Source: Bacteroidota bacterium (lineage in GTDB: Bacteria; Bacteroidota; Bacteroidia; Flavobacteriales; Flavobacteriaceae). From it: 44,212 nt of DNA. Below the pieces are notes generated by a model. It worked only from the letters and a program-made list of their open reading frames with translations. It was not told the DNA's origin and searched no databases. Where the stretch lies: the NCBI GenBank assembly GCA_012522045.1, contig JAAYLC010000174.1, positions 1 to 44,212 of the forward strand. The letters run 5' to 3'. Position numbers and translations under genes: made by a program. Below are positions 35,885-44,212 of this stretch, piece by piece (within the stretch, counting starts at the first letter, position 1; each line of letters begins with the position of its first letter).

Positions 35885-38800
35885 ATGAAACGAATTTTAG
35901 GATTGGATTTAGGAACCAACTCAATTGGATGGGCGTTGATAGAAGTAGATCACCAAAATAAAACTGTAAAAATCATCGGCTTAGGATCTCGCATTTTACC
36001 GATGGATGCTGGAGAAGTGAAAAAGTTTAAAGAAGGTGGAAAAATCAAAAGTACCGCTGCTCAAAGAACTGAAGATAGAGGCCTGCGAAGACTGAATGAA
36101 CGTTACTTACTCCGTAGAGATCGTTTGCACTTAGTTCTTGATTTGTTGGATGCTCTTCCGAAGCATTACAAATTGGAGATAGACTTCTCTAATGACAAGG
36201 GCGAGAAAAGTGGTAAGTTTAAGAAAAACAAAGAACCGAAGCTGGCATATCTTCCAAAACAAGTTGGAAAGAAAGCAGAATTTCTTTTCAAAGATAGCTA
36301 TCAGGAAATGCTTGATGAACTTGGCATAGAGAATAAAAAGAAAAGCAGAATTCCTTATGACTGGACTTTGTATTTTTTACGTCAAAAGGCACTATCAGAA
36401 AAAATCAGTTTAGAGGAATTGGCTTGGGTATTACTGAGCTACAATCAGAAAAGAGGATATGAGAAGACGGAAGTTGAGGATAAATCAACAAAAGAAGGGG
36501 AAATTATTGAGGAATTGGATTTACGGGTAAAAGAAGTAATTCCTAAAACAGACAAAGCCGGCAAGCAGTTTTATGAAGTGCATTTGGATGGGAATGATAA
36601 CTTCATCTATCAAGAGTATTCTGATATTCAAATGACCTTTAAAAATGATTTAAAAGAACTTGTCAAAACCTCTAAAGTTGATGAAGAAGGCAATACCGAT
36701 TATAAAAAAACTGAATTTACAGTTGTTGATATTTACCCATTGGAAATTCAAGATGTTCATTACGAAAAAGAAGACGGCAAACACAAATACATTTTAACTT
36801 ATCAAAATGGCTGGCAAGAAACAAAACAGCCTAAAGATTTTACTTTTAGGTATAAAAACGCATTGAATAAGTCTTATGACTACATTGTAGAAACTGTTTA
36901 TGACTATCAAGGTAATTTAAAAACTCAACAAGGGAAAGAACGGAAATTAAGAGAGCCCGATTTGAGCGACAAATCGAATGATTGGACATTACTTAAAAAG
37001 AAAACCGAAAAGGAAGCCCTTTCTTTTAATGTTGAAAAAGGCTACTTGAATAGTGACGGCAGTGCCAAAAGCTATATCTCGCCCAGAATTTATGATGTCC
37101 TGAAAAACGATGCTAAAACAGGAAGTCGTACAAAGATTATCGGTGGAATGTTTCAGGTGGTGGATAGGGATTTCTATCGAGAAGAGTTGAAGCAAATTAT
37201 TTCCACGCAACAAGCTTTTCATACGAGTTTGAGAGATAAAGAAATCTTTGAACAGTGTGTTAAAACGCTTTATCCAAAAAATAAAAATCATCAAGATGCT
37301 TTGTTAAAAAACAAAGATGCCATTCAGCATTTATTGGTCGAAGATATTCTCATGTATCAAAGACCCTTAAAAAGTAAGAAGTCTGAAATAGCAAATTGTA
37401 AATACGAAGTTCAATATTGGAAAATTGTTGAGGATAAAGATGGCAAACCAATACAAGAAGTTGATATAGAAACGGGAGAACTTAAAGACAAAAAAGAGCC
37501 TGTTTACATCAAAGTCGTTTCAGCTTCGCATCCTTACTTTCAGGAATTCAGGATTTGGGATAAATTACATAATTTACGTTTGATTCAACTTGAAAAAGAG
37601 ATTGATGGTAAAAAGTTAACAAACCAAGACGTTACCAAAGAATATTTTAAATCTGAAAAAGAATATCAAGATCTTTTTGACGAATTGAACAACCGAAAAT
37701 CTTTAAATCAAGCACAGTTTTTAGCATACTGTAAAAAGAAGTTTAAAATAGATTATAAGCCCAAGGAAAGCAATTACGCTTGGAATTTTCCTGAAGACGA
37801 AGAAATTAAAGGAAATGAAACACGCGTAAGCTTTGCTGCCCGTTTTAAGCGTTGTGGTTTTGCCAATTATTCGGAATTTTTAACGCAGCAAAAGGAAAGA
37901 GAATTATGGCATTATTTATATTCTGTTAACTACAAAGAACGTACTGCAAACAACAATAAAAGCTTAACCACATTTTTCAATAATTATTTCAAAGGATTTG
38001 AAATTGCCGATGAAATCAAAGAAAAAATCATTGTTGACTTTGCAAATTATCCGAAGTTTCCTTCAAGATATTCCGCCTATTCGGAAAAAGCCTTGAAAAA
38101 ACTATTGCCTTTAATTCGTTTAGGAAAGCTGGAATATGAAGATGTTTGGGCGAAAGAAAGTTGGTACCAAAAATGGCGTGACGGCTTAGTTGAACGACAA
38201 GAAGAAATTTTAAAAAGAATAAAGAATATCGATTATGATACTGATAAAGTCGATTACGAGAAAGTAGTAAATACTAATGTCGATTACCAAAAAGGAGAAT
38301 TGCCATTCCCGAAAGGCTTGTTTAATGTTTTTAGAGATTTCCAAAGTACAGATGATTTTCAACAGTTGAATTTGACACAAGCATCTTATTTGGTTTATGG
38401 CAGACATTCAGAGTTAGCCCAAGCGAAGTATTGGACTTCTCCAGAAGATATTCGAAATCAACTTCATCAAGAATTAAAACAACACTCATTGAACAATCCA
38501 GTTGCAGAGAAAGTGATTTTAGAAATGATGCAGGTGGTTGCTGATATTTGGGATTACTATGGACAAGGAGCACCAAATTTCTTTTCAAAAATTCATTTGG
38601 AAGTTGGAAGAGAACTTAAGAAATCTGCGAAGGAGAAAGAAGCGGAAACGAAACGAATGTCTGGTAATAAGGCGCAAAACAAAAGATTGCGGCAAATTTT
38701 AGAAGAATACCTGTCGCATAGCCCATTCAAAGCTAATCCCAGAAATCCTGACCATTTCGAAAGATTGAAAATAGCTGAAGAAGGTGCTGAGCATACCAAG

Positions 38801-41122
38801 AATAATGACAGAAAGTTCTTCGACGAAAATGAGGAACTAAAAGGTGCCAAGATATCTAAAAAAGATATCGATGATATCCTCAAAAAATCCCATATCACCA
38901 AAGAAGATTTTGAAAAATATAAACTTTGGATTGAGCAAGGATATCGTTCGCCATACTCTGGTCAGATCATCAAGCTAACTGACTTATTTGATGGTTCGAA
39001 ATATAATGTAGATCACATTTTCCCACAAGCATCTATTACTAACAATTCATTAAGCAACAAGGTTGTAGTAGAAGTAAACCTTAATAAATTAAAGGACGAT
39101 AGAACTGCAAGAGAATTTATTCAAGCTCAGCAAGGACAATCCTATTTAGGTATTCCTGTTTGTACGGATGATGAGTATGTAAATATTGTCAAAACACAAT
39201 TCTCGGGAACTAAAAGGCTGATATTACTGTCTAAAGAAATCCCGAAAGGATTTATAAGTAGTCAACTTAACAGTGCCCGCCATATCGCAAGAAAAGCGAT
39301 GGAATTGTTGAGCCATATTGTAAGAGAGCCAGGAGAAGTCGAGTTCCGCTCTAAAAATGTACTTCCTGTTACGGGAATGGTGACTACAGAATTAAAACGC
39401 GCTTGGAAATTAGACGAAGTTTGGACTGAGTTAGTAGCGCCAAGATATATGCGTCTAAATGAATTGACCCAATCCAACTTATTTGGAAGTTGGCAGACCT
39501 CCAAAAATGGAACTCGTTACTTTGATTGTAATTTGGATGAAACTATTCGTGCGAAAGACGAATCCTACGACATTAAACGTATTGATCATCGTCATCACGC
39601 TTTAGATGCGCTGGTGGTTGCGTTGTGTACAGAAGATCACGTTAATTACATCAACAATATTAACGCTGACGCCAAGTCTGACAATTATGGAAAGCAAAAA
39701 CAGATAGAAAAGTACAGACAAACGCTGAAACGAAAAATAAAATTTACCAAACGAGATGATGAGCGAGATGAAAACAACTGGTATTATATGTTGCCTGGAG
39801 AAACACGGCGAGAAGATGCAGACAATTCCCGTAGGGATACCGTAGTTGAAATGAACTATCAATTCAAAGGAGATGCAACTTTTGGTCAAGATTATAAAAA
39901 TATGGTTTTGACTGCCTTGCAAAACACGATTACCACATTCAAGCAAAATCTACGGGTAATCAATAAGCGCGTGAATTATTATAAAAATAGTCCGAATTCT
40001 ATTGCAAGACAAAATACTGATAACGGACAAAAAGAAAATTGGGCAATTCGAAGAAGTTTAGGGAAAGATACCTTTTATGGAAAAACAACTATAAATGGTG
40101 TTGATAAAATCACGTTGCGCACAGCATTAGATACCTCTTTCGATAGTAAAAAAATAAATTCGATTTCAGATACTGTCGGACGAACAAAAACTATTTTGCT
40201 CAATCACCTAAAACAATTTGACACAGTTGAACTTCCTTTTGACGAAGCTATTTTACACTTTGGAGCTTTGTTAGAAAAACAGGAACTTGTAGCAATTGTA
40301 AATGATGCAGAAAATGAAATTGGTACAATTGAAGAATTGTTTGGACACTTGAAGGTAAATAATTTTCAGTTTAAAAAACGTGATTATTCTAAGCTGAATG
40401 TTTTTATTGAAATGGTTTCTGACATTGATTTGAGAAAACGTTATCAAGATGATATAAAGGAACATCCAGAGATTGCGTTTACTCCTGAAGCTATCGTAGA
40501 AATGAATAAACCAGAAAATTTGATAAAACTCAACGACAATAAACCTCATAATCCAATCAACAAAGTGAAAATTACACGAGGTTTTGGTAATCAACGAGCT
40601 TTGAATGAAGAAGATAAAGATTCAGTCAAATCAAAGCAATATGTAGTGAATGATGCGGGGTCAAACCTTTATCTTGGCGTATATGAAATTAAGGACAAAG
40701 AGACTTTACAAGAAAATAAGAAATTGAAAAAACGAATTTATAAAGGAATAGGCCTTATAGATTTAATAGATTTTCAGAAAACTAATGGATTAAATCCACC
40801 TTTTGAAAACAGGCTTTTTGAAAATAATTATGAATACCAATTCCTATTCAGTTTGTCTCCTGATGATATAGTGAAAATTGAACATAATAACGAGGATCAT
40901 TATTTTGCTTTCAATAACTATACTGAAAGTAAAGTTTACTTTAGGCCAGTAAATCATTCAAAAGAAATTGACAAAACAGAAGTAGATAAAAGAATAGACA
41001 TAAAAAACAACAAATTAATCGGTTCACAAGAAAACAAAACAGAGTATTTTGAGAATGTCAGAATTAAAGATGTTTGCTGGAAACTCAAAGTTGATCGTTT
41101 AGGAAATATTTCAAAAGCATAA
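35885..41122 (+). CDS. cas9: Very large type II-C Cas9 (1745 aa)
   Basis: Cas9 cleaves DNA matched by crRNA. RuvC-I has D8 (LGLDLGTNSIGW). The Arg-rich bridge helix is near 58-85 (AAQRTEDRGLRRLNERYLLR). RuvC-II has E906 (IHLEVGRELK). The HNH domain has D1043-H1044 (VDHIFPQAS), N1058 and N1067. RuvC-III has H1238 and D1241 (RHHALDAL). All nuclease residues are present, so it should be active. The REC region between bridge helix and RuvC-II is about 820 residues and the C-terminal part after D1241 about 500, both long for type II-C. There is no csn2 or cas4. The start ATG 35885 matches the family's MKRILGLD opening. Confidence 0.97.
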   Translation: MKRILGLDLGTNSIGWALIEVDHQNKTVKIIGLGSRILPMDAGEVKKFKEGGKIKSTAAQRTEDRGLRRLNERYLLRRDRLHLVLDLLDALPKHYKLEIDFSNDKGEKSGKFKKNKEPKLAYLPKQVGKKAEFLFKDSYQEMLDELGIENKKKSRIPYDWTLYFLRQKALSEKISLEELAWVLLSYNQKRGYEKTEVEDKSTKEGEIIEELDLRVKEVIPKTDKAGKQFYEVHLDGNDNFIYQEYSDIQMTFKNDLKELVKTSKVDEEGNTDYKKTEFTVVDIYPLEIQDVHYEKEDGKHKYILTYQNGWQETKQPKDFTFRYKNALNKSYDYIVETVYDYQGNLKTQQGKERKLREPDLSDKSNDWTLLKKKTEKEALSFNVEKGYLNSDGSAKSYISPRIYDVLKNDAKTGSRTKIIGGMFQVVDRDFYREELKQIISTQQAFHTSLRDKEIFEQCVKTLYPKNKNHQDALLKNKDAIQHLLVEDILMYQRPLKSKKSEIANCKYEVQYWKIVEDKDGKPIQEVDIETGELKDKKEPVYIKVVSASHPYFQEFRIWDKLHNLRLIQLEKEIDGKKLTNQDVTKEYFKSEKEYQDLFDELNNRKSLNQAQFLAYCKKKFKIDYKPKESNYAWNFPEDEEIKGNETRVSFAARFKRCGFANYSEFLTQQKERELWHYLYSVNYKERTANNNKSLTTFFNNYFKGFEIADEIKEKIIVDFANYPKFPSRYSAYSEKALKKLLPLIRLGKLEYEDVWAKESWYQKWRDGLVERQEEILKRIKNIDYDTDKVDYEKVVNTNVDYQKGELPFPKGLFNVFRDFQSTDDFQQLNLTQASYLVYGRHSELAQAKYWTSPEDIRNQLHQELKQHSLNNPVAEKVILEMMQVVADIWDYYGQGAPNFFSKIHLEVGRELKKSAKEKEAETKRMSGNKAQNKRLRQILEEYLSHSPFKANPRNPDHFERLKIAEEGAEHTKNNDRKFFDENEELKGAKISKKDIDDILKKSHITKEDFEKYKLWIEQGYRSPYSGQIIKLTDLFDGSKYNVDHIFPQASITNNSLSNKVVVEVNLNKLKDDRTAREFIQAQQGQSYLGIPVCTDDEYVNIVKTQFSGTKRLILLSKEIPKGFISSQLNSARHIARKAMELLSHIVREPGEVEFRSKNVLPVTGMVTTELKRAWKLDEVWTELVAPRYMRLNELTQSNLFGSWQTSKNGTRYFDCNLDETIRAKDESYDIKRIDHRHHALDALVVALCTEDHVNYINNINADAKSDNYGKQKQIEKYRQTLKRKIKFTKRDDERDENNWYYMLPGETRREDADNSRRDTVVEMNYQFKGDATFGQDYKNMVLTALQNTITTFKQNLRVINKRVNYYKNSPNSIARQNTDNGQKENWAIRRSLGKDTFYGKTTINGVDKITLRTALDTSFDSKKINSISDTVGRTKTILLNHLKQFDTVELPFDEAILHFGALLEKQELVAIVNDAENEIGTIEELFGHLKVNNFQFKKRDYSKLNVFIEMVSDIDLRKRYQDDIKEHPEIAFTPEAIVEMNKPENLIKLNDNKPHNPINKVKITRGFGNQRALNEEDKDSVKSKQYVVNDAGSNLYLGVYEIKDKETLQENKKLKKRIYKGIGLIDLIDFQKTNGLNPPFENRLFENNYEYQFLFSLSPDDIVKIEHNNEDHYFAFNNYTESKVYFRPVNHSKEIDKTEVDKRIDIKNNKLIGSQENKTEYFENVRIKDVCWKLKVDRLGNISKA

Positions 41123-41126
41123 AACA

Positions 41127-41204
41127 ATGTCCAAAACAAAACTAAAAAGAAAGCCTCAGAAATTAACCAAAGAGCAGATAATAGATAAAAACAAATCTGT
41201 TTAG
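41127..41204 (+). CDS. Possible 25-residue basic peptide between cas9 and the pRiA4b gene
   Basis: An ATG 4 bases after the cas9 stop opens 25 codons ending in TAG. The peptide is highly basic: 9 Lys and 1 Arg, with a Lys-rich first half and the helix-prone segment LTKEQIIDKNKSV. No family is recognised. It could be a translated micro-ORF coupled to cas9, the remnant of a decayed gene, or chance in AT-rich DNA. Confidence 0.3.
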   Translation: MSKTKLKRKPQKLTKEQIIDKNKSV

Positions 41205-41234
41205 AATATTACAATAATTAAAAAAGCAACAATA

Positions 41235-41825
41235 ATGGCGCATAAACTAAAAATAGTTTTAACCGACACCGAACCAAAGATTACGCGAACCGTAATTGTA
41301 CCTGAAAGGTTTAACTTCGAACAGTTTCATATCGTTATACAATGTGTAATGAACTGGGAAAATGAACATTTATATGAATTCAATCTTGGTGCTCCCTACG
41401 GAAGTGATTCTATTGGTCCAGAGGAGGCCGATGTCGGTTTTGCTGCTTTCACTGAGTCGAGATTTAAAAAATATGAGTCGGAAAAAACCTATTTATCAGA
41501 GTTTTTCAATGGACAAAAAAAGAAGATGAGTTATACTTATGACTTTGGAGACGACTGGATTCATACCATAACCGTTTTAAAGAAACCCGATGAAGAGGTA
41601 TTGGTTCCCAAGTGTATAAAAGGAGAAAATGCTGCACCCATAGAAGATTGTGGGGGTACTTGGGGATTTTATGAGTTGATGGAAGCTTCTGAAAAAAAAC
41701 GAAAGAATACCGAAGAAAAAGAATTGCTCGAGTGGGCTGGAATACCCACAGAAAAATCCTATGATGATGTTTATGGTTTTGATATTGATGAGGTAAACCA
41801 ACGGTTGATAGAAGCTTTTTCCTAA
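41235..41825 (+). CDS. Plasmid pRiA4b ORF-3 family protein inside the cas operon
   Basis: A 196-residue protein of the pRiA4b ORF-3 (IS1096 TnpR-like) family. The hallmarks are YTYDFGDDWIHTITVLKKP at 100-118 and CIKGENAAPIEDCGGTWGF at 127-145. The N-terminal part (about 5-50) matches the family's substrate-like segment (WENEHLYEFNLG). The family occurs on plasmids and near mobile elements; its biochemical role is not established, and the transposase-helper label rests on similarity only. It lies 112 bases after cas9 and 38 before cas1 on the same strand, with no terminator between, so it should be transcribed with the cas genes. No transposase or inverted repeat flanks it. Confidence 0.9.
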   Translation: MAHKLKIVLTDTEPKITRTVIVPERFNFEQFHIVIQCVMNWENEHLYEFNLGAPYGSDSIGPEEADVGFAAFTESRFKKYESEKTYLSEFFNGQKKKMSYTYDFGDDWIHTITVLKKPDEEVLVPKCIKGENAAPIEDCGGTWGFYELMEASEKKRKNTEEKELLEWAGIPTEKSYDDVYGFDIDEVNQRLIEAFS

Positions 41826-41863
41826 TAACTTTTCCAAAGTTTAGACTATTAAAACTCAAAACC

Positions 41864-43089
<1,226 letters not shown>

Positions 43090-43100
43090 AAGGATAAAAC

Positions 43101-43147
43101 AATTAAAAAAAGCGTCTTTCCATGTTTGGAAAGGCGCTTTTTTAATT
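43101..43147. terminator. Strong hairpin between cas2 and the array
   Basis: About 20 bp of stem: AAAAAAGCG-T-CTTTCC on the left pairs with GGAAAG-G-CGCTTTTTT on the right, flanked by AATTA and TAATT, with a 6-base loop. A- and T-runs on both sides make it work in both directions, ending the cas transcript and the minus-strand pre-crRNA. The 44 bases from here to the array (43148-43191) show only a small GTTAT/ATAAC inverted repeat. Confidence 0.88.
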
Positions 43148-43191
43148 CTAAATTACGTTTCAACGTTATGATAACCAGTAATAAAAAAGAG

Positions 43192-44212
43192 GTTGTAACG
43201 TAACTCTGTAAAATTACTAATCTTTGAAATCTATTCCCAACGCAATAGTTTCTCTGGTGGTTTTGTAATATGTTGTAACGTAACTCTGTAAAATTACAAA
43301 TCTTTGAAAGCAATTCACAACTACAGTTCCGATATAGATTAATATTCCTTGGTTGTAACGTAACTCTGTAAAATTACAAATCTTTGAAAGCAATTCACAA
43401 CACGATAGTATCTTGGAACGGCACCTATTCAGTTGTAACGTAACTCTGTAAAATTACAAATCTTTGAAAGCAATTCACAACTTGGGTTGATAAGCATTCC
43501 CAGATTTGTAAGTTGTAACGTAACTCTGTAAAATTACAAATCTTTGAAAGCAATTCACAACTAAGTCTCCATTTTGAAGTTTCGCCCCCATGTTGTAACG
43601 TAACTCTGTAAAATTACAAATCTTTGAAAGCAATTCACAACCCAAGTTATGGGCGTGTTGTTCACTCTCGCGTTGTAACGTAACTCTGTAAAATTACAAA
43701 TCTTTGAAAGCAATTCACAACTTTATATCAATAGATTCTTCTGGATTATACGTTGTAACGTAACTCTGTAAAATTACAAATCTTTGAAAGCAATTCACAA
43801 CACGCTTGGCGTTCGTTTGGGATTTTGTAAAGTTGTAACGTAACTCTGTAAAATTACAAATCTTTGAAAGCAATTCACAACCAGTTAATTGAACTGTCTT
43901 TAATTTTAATTGTTGTAACGTAACTCTGTAAAATTACAAATCTTTGAAAGCAATTCACAACAAAGCCTTATGAATTGATTATATTTGGAAAGTTGTAACG
44001 TAACTCTGTAAAATTACAAATCTTTGAAAGCAATTCACAACACGATAGAAAACAACGGCACCAATTGCAGGGTTGTAACGTAACTCTGTAAAATTACAAA
44101 TCTTTGAAAGCAATTCACAACGTAAAAAAGAAAACTCCAATAAAAGCCTTAGTTGTAACGTAACTCTGTAAAATTACAAATCTTTGAAAGCAATTCACAA
44201 CTCTTTTCCCAA
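43192..44212 (-). CRISPR. Type II-C CRISPR array, 13 repeats in window, truncated at right
   Basis: Thirteen 50-base repeats alternate with 30-base spacers in an exact 80-base period, starting at 43192, 43272 and so on to 44152. Twelve complete spacers are present and the thirteenth begins at 44202. On the plus strand the repeat begins GTTGTAACGTAACTCTG and ends GCAATTCACAAC, with GTTGT/ACAAC at the ends. Repeats 2-13 are identical. The first (43192-43241), next to cas2, has four changes at 43218, 43230, 43232 and 43237. Complementarity to the tracrRNA shows that crRNAs come from the minus strand, so the leader should be beyond 44212. Confidence 0.98.

Noticed and set aside
41235-41825. Recent insertion sequence in the cas operon
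   Set aside because: No transposase, terminal inverted repeats or target duplication can be seen around the pRiA4b-type gene.
43192-44212. crRNAs transcribed from the plus strand, with the leader between cas2 and the first repeat
   Set aside because: Only 44 bases separate a strong terminator from the array, the first repeat is degenerate, and tracrRNA pairs only with minus-strand repeats.
43192-44212. Self-targeting spacers against genes in this window
   Set aside because: By eye no spacer matched any gene here over more than short words; only a computed search of the full genome could settle it.

Overview
The window is AT-rich chromosomal DNA from a member of the Bacteroidota, most likely a flavobacterium. 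Four things in the sequence point there. Promoters carry the Bacteroidota -7 box TAnnTTTG, often with TTTG 19-20 bases upstream. A subtilisin-like protease ends in a type IX secretion sorting domain. A bacillithiol enzyme (BshC) and phylum-typical small proteins (DUF3276, DUF922, a long NusB) are present. Finally, the CRISPR locus is of the Bacteroidota type II-C kind. No genome name can be read from the sequence.

Positions 1-35,660 are mostly ordinary housekeeping DNA. From left to right: thioredoxin, a ClpP-type protease and an NlpE-like lipoprotein; a DUF58 protein and tRNA-Asp(GTC); aroA and queA; a minus-strand block mnmA - secreted subtilase - nitronate monooxygenase-like enzyme; yidC and pyrG; a tight minus-strand run bshC - guaA - LysM/PBP1 lipoprotein - OsmC - DUF922 - DUF3820; an M14 carboxypeptidase converging on a PAS-LuxR regulator; a metallo-beta-lactamase-fold hydrolase; an ABC-2 transporter operon; a cyclophilin-FKBP fusion; csaA; a PUR-like protein; an ABC exporter; an amino-acid dehydrogenase; and nusB - DUF1573 - yajC. 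Two genes here look abnormal. GuaA has alanine in place of its glutaminase cysteine. The DUF1573 lipoprotein gene has an in-frame TGA at codon 4.

Positions 35,660-44,212 hold a type II-C CRISPR-Cas locus. A tracrRNA is encoded on the minus strand with a clear promoter of its own, divergent from cas9. On the plus strand follow a very large Cas9 (1745 aa, all catalytic residues present), a 25-codon micro-ORF, a pRiA4b ORF-3-family gene wedged between cas9 and cas1, then cas1 and cas2 (overlapping by 7 bases) and a strong hairpin terminator. The array has 50-base repeats and 30-base spacers in an exact 80-base period. It runs off the right edge after 13 repeats. Pairing with the tracrRNA shows that crRNAs are read from the minus strand, towards cas2, so the leader should lie beyond the window. 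The cas2-proximal repeat is degenerate exactly in its tracrRNA-pairing half, as expected at the old end of an array.

Together these parts make a complete adaptation and interference system: Cas1/Cas2 for spacer capture, and Cas9 with tracrRNA and crRNA for cleavage. Three features are unusual: the Cas9 size, the embedded pRiA4b ORF-3 protein, and possible promoters inside the repeats.
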